Positions 8,311 to 18,975 of a DNA stretch of 64,000 bases are shown in pieces. A program made the position numbers and the translations under genes. The notes beneath the pieces were generated by a model, which saw only the letters and a program-made list of their open reading frames with translations, was not told where the DNA came from and searched no databases. Source of the stretch: Paracoccus sp. DMF-8 (GTDB lineage Bacteria > Pseudomonadota > Alphaproteobacteria > Rhodobacterales > Rhodobacteraceae); contig NZ_JARJHL010000011.1 in the NCBI RefSeq assembly GCF_029309835.1, positions 248,001-312,000 of the forward strand. Reading direction: 5' to 3'. The stretch's first letter is position 1. Every line of letters begins with the position of its first letter.

Positions 8311-11300
8311 CTATTCGGCGGGGATGGCGTCGTTTTCGGCCACATCGGCCAGTGGGTATTTCAGATGCGCCAGCATCTCGGTCGGGCAGATCTGCAGGAA
8401 GTTGGCTTTTTCGGTTTCCCAATGGTTCAGGATCTCGGCACCCTTCAGGGACCCGGTTTCCTTGACATGGGTTTCGATCAGTTCCTTCAACTGGGCTTCC
8501 CAATGTGCATGTCCGATGGGGCAGGTCACCAGCGTTTCCGGGTTGATATAATCCGGCGCAATGCCGTCGGGATCATACAGATAGGCCATGCCGCCGGTCA
8601 TGCCCGCGCCGAAATTTGCGCCGATCCGGCCCAGAATCACCGCCACGCCGCCGGTCATATATTCGCAACCATTGGTGCCGCAGCCCTCGATCACCACCTT
8701 CGCGCCCGAGTTGCGGACGGCAAAGCGTTCGCCCGCACGGCCCGCCGCGAACAGATAGCCATCGGTCGCGCCATACAGGACCGTGTTGCCGATGATCGTG
8801 TTGTCGGCGGCGACCAGCGGGCTGTCCATCGGCGGGCGCACGGTGATGGTGCCACCCGACAGGCCCTTGCCGACATAGTCGTTGGCATCGCCCGAAACCT
8901 CGATCTTCAGCCCCGGCGCGGCAAAGGCGCCAAGCGACTGGCCCGCCGAACCCGTCAGCCGCACGGTCAGGTGATCGGGTTGCAGTTTGTTGCGCATCCC
9001 GAAGGTCGAGACGATCATGCTGGAGGTCCGCGTCCCCACCGTGCGCAGCGTGTTGCGCACCGCATAGGACAGCTGCATTTTCTCGCCATCGCTGAAGAAC
9101 CGCTCCGCATCGCGGATGATTTCGGCATCCAGCGTGTCCATCACGGCATTGCGCGGTTTGGAACGGTCATAGACGATCTTGTCCGCGCCATCGACAGTGA
9201 TCAGCAGCGGGTTCAGGTCGAGATCGTCCAGCGATTTGTCGCCACGGCTGACCTGCGTCAGCAGATCGGCGCGGCCGATCACTTCGTCCAGCGAACGCGC
9301 GCCGATGCTGGCCAGCACCTCGCGCACTTCGGTCGCGTAGAAGGTGATCAGGTTCACGACCTTGTCCGCGCTGCCGGTGAACATGGCGCGCAGCTTTTCA
9401 TCCTGCGTGCAGACGCCGACGGGGCAGGTGTTCGACTGGCACTGGCGCACCATGATGCAGCCCATCGCGATCAGGGCGGCGGTGCCGATGCCATATTCCT
9501 CGGCCCCCATCATCGCGGCCATGACGATGTCGCGGCCCGTGCGCAGCCCGCCATCGGTGCGCAGGGTGACGCGTTCGCGCAGCTTGTTCATCGCCAGAAC
9601 CTGATGCGCCTCGGTCAGGCCCATTTCCCAGGGCAGGCCCGCGAATTTGATCGATGTCGCGGGGCTGGCGCCCGTGCCGCCGTTATGGCCCGACACCAGA
9701 ATGATATCGGCCTTGGCCTTGGCCACACCCGCCGCAATCGTGCCGACCCCGGACGAGGCCACCAGCTTGACGGTGATCTTGGCGCGCGGGTTGATCTGTT
9801 TCAGGTCATAGATCAGCTGCGCCAGATCCTCGATACTGTAGATATCGTGGTGCGGCGGGGGCGAGATCAGCGTCACGCCCTTGGTCGAGTGGCGCAGGCG
9901 GGCGATCAGATCGGTGACCTTCATCCCCGGCAACTGGCCGCCCTCGCCGGGTTTGGCACCTTGGGCGACCTTGATTTCCAACTCCTCGCAGGCGTTCAGA
10001 TATTCCGCCGTGACGCCAAAACGGCCCGAGGCAACCTGCTTGATCTTGGCACAGGGGTTGTCGCCATTCGGCAGCGGGTGGCTGTGGGCCGGATCCTCGC
10101 CGCCCTCGCCGCTGTCGGATTTTGCGCCGATGCGGTTCATGGCGATGTTCAGCGTCATATGCGCCTCGGGCGACAGCGCGCCGGGCGACATCCCCGGCGT
10201 CACGAAACGCTTGCGGATGCTGGTGATGCTTTCGACTTCCTCGATGGGCACGGGTTTGCCAAGCGATTTGATATCCAGCAGGTCGCGGATATGGATCGGC
10301 GGATTGGCCCGCATCTGCGCGGAATATTGTTTCCAGATATCATAGGACGCCTTGTCGCAGGCGAGTTGCAGCAGGCGCATGGTGTTGGCTTCCCATGCGT
10401 GTTTTTCGCCAGATCGCCGCGCCTTGTAGAAACCGCCGACCGGCAGCAGCCCGACCGCATCCTGACCAAAGCCCTTTGCCATGCGCCTCGATCAGCTTGG
10501 CCTGCGCCGTGCAGGCCGATGCCGGAAATCCGCGACTGCATGCCGGGGAAATATTCGGCGACCATGGCGCGGCTCAGGCCGACCGCCTCAAAGTTCAGGC
10601 CGCCGCGATAGGACGACAGGACCGAAATCCCCATTTTCGCCATGATCTTCAGCAGGCCCGCGTCGATGGCGTGGCGATACAGGTCCATGATGTCCTTCAG
10701 CTCACCCGCCAGCAGGCCGCGTTCGATCCGGTCGGCCAGCGTGGCCTGCGCCAGATAGGGGTTCACCGTGGTCGCGCCGCAGCCGATCAGCACCGCGAAA
10801 TCATGCGGGTCGATGCAGTCGGATGCACGGACGTTCAGCGCGCAGAAGGTGCGCAGCCCCTTGCGGGTCAGCCAGCCGTGAACCGCGCTGGTCGCCGTGA
10901 TCATCGGCACGCCGATGCGGGCATCGCTGATGCCTTCGTCGGTCAGGATGATATGGCCTTCGCCCGAACGCACGGCATCCTCTGCCTCGGCGCGGATCCG
11001 GGCCAGCGCCTCGCCCAGTGCATCCGGCCCGCCATCGGCGGCAAAGGTGCAGTCGATTTTCGTGACCTGTTCGCCGAACATCACGGACAGCGCCTCGAAT
11101 TCACGATCGGCCAGGAAGGGGCTTTCCAGCATGGTGATTTCGGTCTGGGACGAGCTTTCCTCCAGCACGTTTTTCAGGTTGCCGAACCGCGTGCGCAGGC
11201 TCATCACGCGGTTTTCGCGCAAGCTGTCGATGGGCGGGTTGGTGACCTGGCTGAAGTTCTGGCGGAAGTAATGCGACAGCGGCCGATACTGGCGCGACAG

Positions 11301-12857
11301 CACCGCAGGCGGCGTGTCATCCCCCATCGAGGCCAGCGCCTCCTTGCCGTCCTCGCCCATCGGGGCCAACACCTGTTCGATCAGTTCGACCGTATAGCCC
11401 GCCGCGATCTGGCGGCGGCGCAGGTCGTCGCCCGCATGCAGCGGCAGTTCGTCCAGCTGGGCCATTTCCTCGGACGGCTGGATGACTTTTTCGACCCAAT
11501 CGCCAAAGGGCAGGCTGGCGGCCAGCGTGTCCTTCATCTCGCGGTCGTGATAGAGGCGACCTTCGGCCATATCGACGGCGATCATCTGGCCGGGGCCAAG
11601 CGCGCCTTTTTCGACGACAAAAGCCTCGTTCACGGGGACCATGCCGATTTCCGAACCGGCGATCAGCAGCTTGTCCTGCGTCACGACATAGCGCATCGGG
11701 CGCAAGCCGTTGCGGTCCAGACCGCCGCAGACCCAACGGCCATCGGTCATGGCCAGCGCCGCCGGACCGTCCCAGGGTTCCATGATCGAATTGCAATAGG
11801 CATACATGTCGGCCCATGCGCGCGGCATGTCGGTCGTGGCCTTTGACCATGCTTCGGGCACCAGAATCGTCTTGACCATCGGGGCCGAACGGCCCGAGCG
11901 GACCAGAACCTCGAACACCGCATCCAGCGCCGCCGAATCCGACGACCCGCCCGGCACGATCGGTTTGATTTCGTCCGCCATCTCGCCAGCGGCATTGCTG
12001 GCCATGCGGATTTCATGGCTGCGCAGCCAGTTCAGGTTGCCTTTCAGCGTGTTGATTTCGCCGTTATGGGCCAGCATGCGGAAAGGCTGGGCCAGCCACC
12101 ATTGCGGGAAAGTATTGGTCGAATAACGCTGGTGATAGATCGCGAATGACGATTCGAACCGTTCATCCTTGAGGTCGGGATAGAATTCCGCGACCTGTTC
12201 GGCCAGCATCATGCCCTTGTAGATGATCGACCGGCAGGACAGCGAGGCGAAGTAAAGCCCCGCGATCTGCGCTGCAATCGCCGCGCGTTCGATGCGGCGG
12301 CGGATGATATACAGCTCGCGTTCAAAGCGGATCTCGTCGATGTCCTTTTCGCAGCGGATCAGGATCTGTTCGATTTCGGGGCGCGTCGCATTGGCCTTTT
12401 CGCCCAGAACGCTGGTGTTCACGGGGACGTGGCGCCAGCCGTAGATATAGTGTCCCATGCGCAGGACTTCGGATCTGACGATGGTCCGGCAGCGTTCTTG
12501 CGCGGCAAAATCGGTGCGGGGCAGGAACACCTGGCCGACGGCGATCAGTTTCGACTTGTCGGGTTCATGCCCGGTGCGGCGGACCTGATCGTAAAAGAAG
12601 GGGACGGGGATCTGGACATGGATGCCCGCGCCGTCGCCGGTCTTGCCATCGGCATCGACCGCGCCACGGTGCCAGATCGCTTTCAGCGCGTCGATGCCGC
12701 TTTCGACGACCTTGCGGCTTGGCTTGCCCTCGATGGACACGACCAGCCCGACGCCGCAGGACGAATGTTCGTCTTCCTCGCGATACAGCGAATTCTGCGC
12801 CATCCAGTCGCGGCGGGCCTGCTCTGCGGCTTCCCAGTTGCTGTCGAATTCGGTCAT
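8311..12857 (-). pseudogene. gltB: glutamate synthase large subunit, interrupted by a frame change
   Basis: Together the two reading-frame segments span ~1515 codons, the full length of NADPH-GOGAT large subunits. The enzyme forms two glutamates from glutamine and 2-oxoglutarate. The N-terminal class II amidotransferase begins after a 33-residue propeptide at Cys34 (CGVGLVV). The [3Fe-4S] cysteines appear in CQSNTCPVGVC, followed by the beta-helix GXGXG-type domain at the C-terminus. The frame changes near 10505-10512: the first frame reads RISGIGLHG, the other continues QAKLIEAHGKGFGQD with no loss of homology. A net loss of two bases (or gain of one) explains it. Probably a sequence error, since gltD is intact; otherwise GOGAT would be inactive. 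Confidence 0.9.
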
Positions 12858-12870
12858 GGCTTGGCTCCCT

Positions 12871-13329
12871 TCAGGCGGGGTTGGCTGGATCGGATGCGGG
12901 ATCGGCGAAGAGCGCCTCGACCTCTGCTCCGGTCAGTTTTTCGGTGGGACCGGCAAAACCCCATGCGTCGGGTTTGCTGTCGAAATAGATTTCGTGGGCC
13001 AGCCGCATGTCGGACAGATCGTCCAGCAGGCCCGCCGACAGGTAATAATCGCTGCCCGGCTGGTTCATGCGAAACCACAGGGACGAACCGCAGCGGCGGC
13101 AAAAGGACCGGCTGGCCCATTCCGACGAGACATAGGTTTCCACCCATTCCGCCCCGGTCACCGTCAGCGCATCGGCGGGCACCATCACGGTCATCGACAT
13201 CGCGCCATTGTTGCGCCGGCAGCTATCGCAATGGCAGGCGTGCAGATCGGCGCCCAGATCGCGCATCTGCACGCCCACCGCCCCGCACAGGCAGCGGCCG
13301 CTGCGGTCATGCAGCAGGGCGCCGGTCAC
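12871..13329 (-). CDS. GFA/CENP-V family zinc-binding protein
   Basis: 152 residues. Cysteine pairs typical of the glutathione-dependent formaldehyde-activating (GFA) fold are present: CLCGAVGV, CHCDSCRRNNGAM and FCRRCGSSLWF. The family binds zinc; most members are of unknown function and very few act on S-hydroxymethylglutathione. It sits between gltD and gltB on the same strand, overlapping the preceding gene's stop by 4 bases. Confidence 0.85.
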   Translation of the reverse strand: MTGALLHDRSGRCLCGAVGVQMRDLGADLHACHCDSCRRNNGAMSMTVMVPADALTVTGAEWVETYVSSEWASRSFCRRCGSSLWFRMNQPGSDYYLSAGLLDDLSDMRLAHEIYFDSKPDAWGFAGPTEKLTGAEVEALFADPASDPANPA

Positions 13330-14075
13330 AGCTTTGCCCCGGATTGCAGCGGGTCGCTGGCGCGGACCATCTGCAGGTCGCAGTCATATTGCGGCGTGGT
13401 GTCGCCGAAACCGGGCTGGCCGGGAAAGGCAAAGCGCACGGGCGTGTCGTTGTCTTCGACCGCATTGCCGGTCCAGTCGGTCGATTTTTCGGTCCCGCCA
13501 TAGAAACGGCCATGGGCGCGGCTGATGAACTGGCTGCCCTGACGGTGGATCAGCAGATCGCCGGATTCGCTGTAGGTTTTCAGGTCGAACTGCGTGACCT
13601 CCAGCGCGACGCCGCTGATTTCGGTCGTTTCGCCGGTCAGGATGTCATGGCCGACATGGTGCAGACGCTCGCCCGTGTTCGAGACGGTCCAGAAATCGAA
13701 ATCGTCGCGCCCGCTGTCCAGCAGGGTCGAGAAAGACGCATGGTCGGGTGAATCGTCCACCAGCGTATCGGCCAGCCCGGACAGCAGGTTGCGGCTTTGC
13801 ATCCAGCGGGTTTCGACGTCGATGCGCGATTCATAGACCGGCCCGTCGGGGGTAAAGATCGTGACGCGCTGATCGCCCGCCTGATCGGCGGTGCAACGAT
13901 AGTGCTGCGACACGGTGCAACTGCGGTTCTGGACGGTGATTTCCAGCGTGCAGCCAGCGGGCGGCGTGAAAATACCTGCGGCGGCAGCGGGTTGTGCCGA
14001 AAGGGTCATCATTGCTGCCGTAACTCCAAAGGCGGCGGTCAGAATCGGCATCGGGGAAAAGAAGTTACGAAACAT
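13326..14075 (-). CDS. hypothetical exported protein between gltD and gltB
   Basis: 249 residues from the ATG at 14075 (MFRNFFSPMP), which has AAAGGCAGG a few bases upstream. An ATG at 14096 overlaps the gltD stop as ATGA and would add seven residues. The N-terminus is a signal peptide ending near AQPAAAA. The mature part has four or more cysteines (for example GCTLEITVQNRSC and HYRCTADQ) and ends near YDCDLQMV. It contains no motif I can assign. Translational coupling to gltD is likely. Confidence 0.75.
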   Translation of the reverse strand: MFRNFFSPMPILTAAFGVTAAMMTLSAQPAAAAGIFTPPAGCTLEITVQNRSCTVSQHYRCTADQAGDQRVTIFTPDGPVYESRIDVETRWMQSRNLLSGLADTLVDDSPDHASFSTLLDSGRDDFDFWTVSNTGERLHHVGHDILTGETTEISGVALEVTQFDLKTYSESGDLLIHRQGSQFISRAHGRFYGGTEKSTDWTGNAVEDNDTPVRFAFPGQPGFGDTTPQYDCDLQMVRASDPLQSGAKL

Positions 14076-14092
14076 CTGCATCCTGCCTTTCG

Positions 14093-15592
14093 TCATTCCG
14101 CCGCGATGCGCGACGCATTGGTCAGATATTCGGCGATGCTGTCGGCGGCTTCGCGGCCGTCGCGGATCGCCCAGACAACCAGACTTGCGCCGCGCACGAT
14201 ATCGCCCACGGCATAGACGCCGGGCAGGCTGGTCGCATGGGTCTGGAAATCGGCCTTGATCGTGCCCCAACGGGTGACCTCCAGCCCGTCGACACCCCAC
14301 AGGCGCGGGATTTCTTCGGGTTCAAAGCCAAGCGCCTTGATGACCAGATCGGCGGGTTCGTCGTAATCGGCGCCCTCGATCAGTTCGGGGCTGCGGCGGC
14401 CCGACACATCGGGGGCGCCAAGCCGCATCTTGTGCACCCGGACCGATCCCACGCGCGGATCTCCCACGCGCGGATCGCCGTCCACGTCGATTTCCTGCGC
14501 GGTCGCGGCTTCGCCGGTGACATGGCCCGCGAAGGCGCCGGGGGCGGACAGCCAGACGAATTCGACGCCCTCTTCCTCGGCGTTTTGAACCTCGCGCTGC
14601 GAGCCGGGCATATTGGCGCGGTCGCGGCGATACAGGCATTTCACCGACGTCGCGCCCTGACGGATCGCGGTGCGCACGCAATCCATCGCGGTATCGCCGC
14701 CGCCGATGACGACGACGTTCTTGCCCTGGGCGTTCAGTTCGCCATCTTCGAAATCGGGAACCTCGTCGCCCAGATCGACCTTGTTCGAGGCGGTCAGGTA
14801 ATCCAGCGCCCGCACGACCCCGCGTGCATCGGCATTGTCGATGTCCAGATCGCGGGTCTTGTAAACGCCGGTCGCGATCAGCACCGCATCATGGCGGCCC
14901 CGGATCGCGTCAAAGCTGATATCCTCGCCGACATTCTGGTTCAGCACGAATTCGACCCCGCCCTGCGCCAGATGGGCATTGCGGCGTTCGACCACGTCCT
15001 TTTCCAGCTTGAAGCCGGGGATGCCATAGATCAGCAGCCCGCCCGCGCGGTCGTGGCGGTCATAGACGGTGACCTGAAAGCCCATGCGGCGCAGGCGGTC
15101 GGCGGCGGCCAGCCCGCCCGGACCCGCGCCGATGATGCCGATGGATTCGGCACGTTCGACCGATGGCGCGATGGCGCGGACCCAGCCCTGTTCCCATGCC
15201 GTGTCGGTGATGTATTTTTCGATCGCGCCGATGGTGACGGTGCCATGGCCGGATTGTTCGATGACGCAATTGCCTTCGCACAACCGGTCCTGCGGGCAGA
15301 TGCGGCCGCAGATTTCGGGGAAAGTGTTGGTTTCCTGCGACCGCAGATAGGCTTCTTCGGTGCGGCCTTCGGCGGTCAGGTGCAGCCAGTCGGGGATATT
15401 GTTGTGCAGCGGGCAATGCGACTGGCAATAGGGCACGCCGCATTGGCTGCAGCGGCTGGCCTGTTCGGTCGCCTTCGCCTCGGCGAATTCACGGTAGATT
15501 TCGTGAAAATCATGCGAGCGGTCTGCCGCGTCACGTTTCTCGGGCATCTCGCGGCCGATCGTGACGAATTTCAGCATCTTTTGCGTGGCCAT
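14093..15592 (-). CDS. gltD: glutamate synthase small subunit
   Basis: 499 residues, slightly longer than usual. It is the FAD/NADPH-dependent electron-input subunit of GOGAT. The N-terminal iron-sulfur domain has CSQCGVPYCQSHC and CGRICPQDRLCEGNC; FAD binding is by GIIGAGPGGLAAADRL (~150) and NADPH binding by VVIGGGDTAMDC (~285). Near residue 380 the pentapeptide GDPRV occurs twice in a row because of a 15-bp DNA duplication. It is the first gene of gltD-hypothetical-GFA-gltB. Confidence 0.95.
   Translation of the reverse strand: MATQKMLKFVTIGREMPEKRDAADRSHDFHEIYREFAEAKATEQASRCSQCGVPYCQSHCPLHNNIPDWLHLTAEGRTEEAYLRSQETNTFPEICGRICPQDRLCEGNCVIEQSGHGTVTIGAIEKYITDTAWEQGWVRAIAPSVERAESIGIIGAGPGGLAAADRLRRMGFQVTVYDRHDRAGGLLIYGIPGFKLEKDVVERRNAHLAQGGVEFVLNQNVGEDISFDAIRGRHDAVLIATGVYKTRDLDIDNADARGVVRALDYLTASNKVDLGDEVPDFEDGELNAQGKNVVVIGGGDTAMDCVRTAIRQGATSVKCLYRRDRANMPGSQREVQNAEEEGVEFVWLSAPGAFAGHVTGEAATAQEIDVDGDPRVGDPRVGSVRVHKMRLGAPDVSGRRSPELIEGADYDEPADLVIKALGFEPEEIPRLWGVDGLEVTRWGTIKADFQTHATSLPGVYAVGDIVRGASLVVWAIRDGREAADSIAEYLTNASRIAAE
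14447..14476. repeat. exact 15-bp tandem duplication inside gltD
   Basis: TCCCACGCGCGGATC occurs at 14447-14461 and again at 14462-14476, head to tail. It is in frame and duplicates five residues (GDPRV). It lies in a surface-type linker of the enzyme, so it is likely to be tolerated. Confidence 0.9.
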
Positions 15593-15742
15593 TGCTGCGC
15601 ATCCCCGGTGAACAATCCTTGTCCACAGGGAATACGCGCTGGCCCCGTCAATTAAAAGTCAGTTCTGCTTACCTATTTTACGTTTTCCAGGCCCGGCGGG
15701 TTAATTTTTTCCGCTGATGGGTGAAAAATAGGTCAGCAAGAT

Positions 15743-16546
15743 TTACCCAATTGTCGCCAGCCCCAGCAAAGCCACGCTGCCGACGATGATTCGCCACCAG
15801 GCGAACAGGGCATATCCATGTGCGGAAATATAACCCAGAACGCCCTTGACGACGACGATGGCGGCCAGAAAGGCGCAGACAAAGCCGATGATGACATTGG
15901 ACAGGGCCGCCCCTTCCAGCAGGTCCCGGTTCTTCATCAGGTCATAGGTGAAGGCGCCCAGCATGGTTGGCATGGACAAATAAAAGCTGAACTCTGCTGC
16001 GGAACGCTTGTCCGCGCCCAGAAGCAGCGCGCCAACGATGGTCGAGCCGGAACGCGACACGCCGGGGATCAGCGCCAGACATTGGAACAGGCCGATCTTG
16101 ATCGCCATGGGCAGGGGAAAATCCTCGGCCCGGAAATGGCGCGGATGATCGGCCAGCTTGTCCACGACCAGCAGGATCACGCCGCCGACGATCAGCATCG
16201 CGGCAACCAGCGCGGGCGTTTCGAACAGCACCGATTTGATGAAACCATGCAGCAACACGCCGACAAAGGCCGCAGGCAGAAAGGCCAGCAGCGCGCCGGT
16301 CAGGAACCGCCGCGATTCACTGTTATGGCTGGCGGTCGTGATCAGATGCCACAGCTTGGTCGAATAGACCCCCAGCACCGCCAGAATCGCACCCAACTGG
16401 ATCAGCACCTCAAAGGTGCGGCCGGGCGAATCGAATCCCAGAAAATGGCCGACAAGCAAAAGATGCCCTGTCGAGGAAACCGGGATGAATTCGGTCAGCC
16501 CTTCGAGCAGCCCCAGAATGGCCGCGACGATCGTGTTGTGTTCCAT
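15743..16546 (-). CDS. uppP: undecaprenyl-diphosphate phosphatase
   Basis: 267 residues, the normal BacA/UppP length, with about eight membrane segments. The catalytic motifs are [18 protein letters not shown] near the N-terminus and [18 protein letters not shown] in the middle. It recycles the lipid carrier undecaprenyl phosphate for peptidoglycan and other surface polymers. Its ATG overlaps the stop of the NDUFA9-like gene by one base (TGATG), so the pair is probably translated together. Confidence 0.95.
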   Translation of the reverse strand: MEHNTIVAAILGLLEGLTEFIPVSSTGHLLLVGHFLGFDSPGRTFEVLIQLGAILAVLGVYSTKLWHLITTASHNSESRRFLTGALLAFLPAAFVGVLLHGFIKSVLFETPALVAAMLIVGGVILLVVDKLADHPRHFRAEDFPLPMAIKIGLFQCLALIPGVSRSGSTIVGALLLGADKRSAAEFSFYLSMPTMLGAFTYDLMKNRDLLEGAALSNVIIGFVCAFLAAIVVVKGVLGYISAHGYALFAWWRIIVGSVALLGLATIG

Positions 16547-17538
16547 CAGTTCCGGCGCAGTTGCTTGGCTGTGTCGATGATCGATTCGTATTGGCCAAGC
16601 GGGCGGAAGCGCCACAGATATTCACCGATCACGGCACCTGTCGCGGTCGGCTCGATCCCCAGATCCGCAAAGCCGGGCGTGTCCTGGCCGCGGATATTGT
16701 CGTGGCGCAGTTGCCTGACCTGATCCCTGGTCAGGATGCGGTTGGTCAGCAGCCCGCCCGACACGACCTGCACCGCGTCCAGAACGCCGCCCATGATCCC
16801 CGCCATCCACAGCGGCAGGCCCAGAATCAGGCGGCGGCGGTCGACGGTCTTCAGGACCTGCTGCGCGATTTCGCGCATGGACATGACATCGGGACCGGCC
16901 AGTTCATAGATGCCGGGCTGCAGCCTGCCTTCGGCGCCCATCGCGCCGACGCGGGCGACATCCATGACATAGACCGGCTGGAGCCTTGCCCCGGCGCCCG
17001 GAACCGCAAGGATCGGGCCAAAGCGGGTCATGCCGGCCAGGCGGTTGTAGAAGCTGTCGTCCGAACCAAAGATCACCGAGGGACGCAGGATCACCGCATC
17101 CGCGCGATGTTCCAGCACGGCGGCTTCGCCCTGCCCCTTGGTCGCGGCATAGCGGCTGTCCGATCCTGCATCGGCACCAAGCGCCGAGACATGGACCAGA
17201 TGGGGCACAGCCAGTTGCGCCGACAGCCGCGAGATCCGGCCCGCAGCTTCGACATGAACGGCGTCAAAGGTGTTGCGCCCCTGACGGACGATGATGCCGA
17301 CGCAGTTCACGACGGCATCCGCATCGGTCATCGCGGCCTGCACCGACAGGTCGTCGCGGACGTTGCAAAAGACCGGCTCGACCTGACCCGGCGCACCATA
17401 GGTGCGCACAACCCCGGCCTCGTTCGGCCTGCGGACGGCGACGCGGACGCGCCAGCCCTGTTCGGCCAGCATTCGCGTGATCTGCCGGCCAAGGAACCCC
17501 GAGCCGCCATAAACGGTGACCAGTTTCGCTACGGACAT
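16546..17538 (-). CDS. complex I NDUFA9 subunit family / atypical SDR protein
   Basis: 330 residues. The N-terminus has the nucleotide-binding motif [12 protein letters not shown] of extended/atypical short-chain dehydrogenases, followed by VNCVGI and [12 protein letters not shown] (the YxxxK position). This is the pattern of the NDUFA9-like family that accompanies respiratory complex I in alphaproteobacteria. No nuo genes are in the window. A role in complex I assembly or stability is an inference from the family. Confidence 0.82.
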   Translation of the reverse strand: MSVAKLVTVYGGSGFLGRQITRMLAEQGWRVRVAVRRPNEAGVVRTYGAPGQVEPVFCNVRDDLSVQAAMTDADAVVNCVGIIVRQGRNTFDAVHVEAAGRISRLSAQLAVPHLVHVSALGADAGSDSRYAATKGQGEAAVLEHRADAVILRPSVIFGSDDSFYNRLAGMTRFGPILAVPGAGARLQPVYVMDVARVGAMGAEGRLQPGIYELAGPDVMSMREIAQQVLKTVDRRRLILGLPLWMAGIMGGVLDAVQVVSGGLLTNRILTRDQVRQLRHDNIRGQDTPGFADLGIEPTATGAVIGEYLWRFRPLGQYESIIDTAKQLRRN

Positions 17539-17723
17539 GCGCCGCTCCTTTGGTAGGTGCCCTCCCGCTCATTACCCAAGCTGCCCGCCAGCGGCAAGCA
17601 CCGTGCGGCGCCCTGTCACGGGCACAGCGGCGGAAACACCGGGGATCGTCGCGATTTTCACCCCGCACCGAAAGCTGTGGCAGAAAGAAATGAAGAATTT
17701 GCAAAATTTCTGTCATGGCCCCG

Positions 17724-17752
17724 TTGACACCCCTGCGGGCTGGGTCTAAATC
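17724..17752 (+). promoter_or_regulatory. sigma70-type promoter of tRNA-Leu
   Basis: A perfect -35 box TTGACA (17724-17729) is followed after 17 bases by TAAATC (17747-17752). Initiation about 7 bases downstream would leave a ~10-base leader before the tRNA at 17770. Confidence 0.65.
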
Positions 17753-17769
17753 CCGCCTCCACAACACCG

Positions 17770-17854
17770 GCCCAGGTGGCGGAATTGGTAGACGCGCACG
17801 GTTCAGGTCCGTGTGCCGCAAGGCGTGGAGGTTCGAGTCCTCTTCTGGGCACCA
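17770..17854 (+). tRNA. tRNA-Leu (anticodon CAG)
   Basis: An 85-base class II tRNA with encoded CCA. The acceptor arm GCCCAGG pairs with TCTGGGC, the D-loop is GGCGGAATTGGTAGACGC, and the anticodon stem CACGG/CCGTG encloses TTCAGGT with anticodon CAG at 17804-17806. A long variable arm follows, then the T-arm with GTTCGAGTC. It reads CUG, a very common leucine codon in this GC-rich genome. Confidence 0.97.
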
Positions 17855-17856
17855 TT

Positions 17857-17894
17857 AAAAAGCCCGTGATCCCGAAACGGATCGCGGGCTTTTT
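17857..17894 (+). terminator. terminator of tRNA-Leu
   Basis: A 16-bp stem with one G-U pair (AAAAAGCCCG... with ...CGGGCTTTTT) and a 6-base loop CGAAAC ends in a T-run. It begins three bases after the tRNA CCA. Confidence 0.85.
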
Positions 17895-18060
17895 AATTTT
17901 CCGGACATGGCCCGAAATATGGCCCGAAAACGCCATCTGCGGGGCGGATATGTTCAGCGAACTGTCATCCACAAGATATGGAACTGTTCCCGCTGTTATG
18001 CGGCGGTGTCACAATCATCCGCTAGATATGCTGCTGAACAGCATTGCATTGGGGATGGCC

Positions 18061-18303
18061 ATGAACCCCTGGTGGAAGACCTCTGTCACGATCAACCGCG
18101 CCCTATGCGGCAACAAGACCGAACCCTTGTGCTCGCGCGTCTATCGCCAGCAACCTTCGGCGGCGCGGTCGGCCTTTATCCGGGCCATGGATCTGTTCTT
18201 CAAGGAACAGGACCATTGCGCGATGATCCATTCGCGCTGGAACGAACTGCACGACGCCTGCACGATGGCGCAGGATGTGGGGCGCATCCGGGCTGGAATG
18301 TGA
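18061..18303 (+). CDS. conserved small hypothetical protein
   Basis: 80 residues from ATG at MNPWWKTSVT; a GGGGA lies five bases before it, and another in-frame ATG is two codons upstream. The frame is open back through the tRNA, but that part is not a gene. The protein has several cysteines (RALCGNKTEPLCSRVYRQ, DHCAMIHSRW, DACTMAQD) and is mainly helical. It resembles short conserved rhodobacterial proteins of unknown function. It precedes rnd by 48 bases on the same strand. Confidence 0.55.
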   Translation: MNPWWKTSVTINRALCGNKTEPLCSRVYRQQPSAARSAFIRAMDLFFKEQDHCAMIHSRWNELHDACTMAQDVGRIRAGM

Positions 18304-18351
18304 CCGCGAAAAGGGATTAGACGGGGCCAGACAGATTTCCGGGGCCCCCGC

Positions 18352-18966
18352 ATGAGCATCCATCTTTACCAGCACGACCTGCCTGACGATCTTGACCTTG
18401 GGCCGGTGGTTGCGATCGACACCGAAACCATGGGGCTGGACCCGCGCCGCGACCGGCTGTGTCTGGTGCAGATGTCGTCGGGCGATGGTGCCGCGCATCT
18501 GGTCCAGATCGCCCGTGACCAGCGCGAGGCGCCCAATCTGGTGCGGATGTTGGCCGATCCCGATGTGCTGAAACTGTTCCATTACGGGCGTTTCGACATT
18601 GCCGCGCTGGAGGCGGCCTTTGGCGTCGTCACCGCGCCCGTCTGGTGCACCAAGATCGCGTCCAAGATGGTGCGGACCTTCACCGACCGGCACGGGCTGA
18701 AATACCTGCTGTCCGAACTGGTGGGCGTCGATATTTCCAAGCAGCAGCAGACCAGTGACTGGGGCGCGGCGGATCTGACCGATGCGCAGCTGGAATACGC
18801 GGCCTCGGACGTGCTGTATCTGCACAGGCTCAAGGCCGAACTGGAAAGGCGGCTGGAGCGCGAGGGCCGGACCGGCCTGGCGCAGGCCTGTTTCGATTTC
18901 CTGCCCGCCCGCGCCCATCTGGATCTGATGGGGTGGGGGGATGAAAATGACATTTTCCGGCATTAG
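18352..18966 (+). CDS. rnd: ribonuclease D
   Basis: 204 residues. The DEDDy 3'-5' exonuclease domain is shown by AIDTETMGL (Asp23 and Glu25), HYGRFDIAAL in the middle and YAASDVLYLHRL near the end. The protein ends there, without the HRDC domains of E. coli RNase D, which is the usual short form in this family of bacteria. It trims the 3' ends of tRNA precursors and other structured RNAs. It lies 9 bases upstream of kdsD. Confidence 0.9.
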   Translation: MSIHLYQHDLPDDLDLGPVVAIDTETMGLDPRRDRLCLVQMSSGDGAAHLVQIARDQREAPNLVRMLADPDVLKLFHYGRFDIAALEAAFGVVTAPVWCTKIASKMVRTFTDRHGLKYLLSELVGVDISKQQQTSDWGAADLTDAQLEYAASDVLYLHRLKAELERRLEREGRTGLAQACFDFLPARAHLDLMGWGDENDIFRH

Positions 18967-18975
18967 ATAGCTGCC

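Noticed and set aside
8158..10611. 817-codon open frame on the + strand opposite gltB
   Set aside because: It is antisense to well-conserved glutamate synthase motifs; long antisense frames are expected in GC-rich DNA and its protein shows no family motif.
17776..18060. Coding region starting inside the tRNA gene
   Set aside because: The first part overlaps tRNA-Leu and its terminator; only the part from 18061 is supported as a gene.
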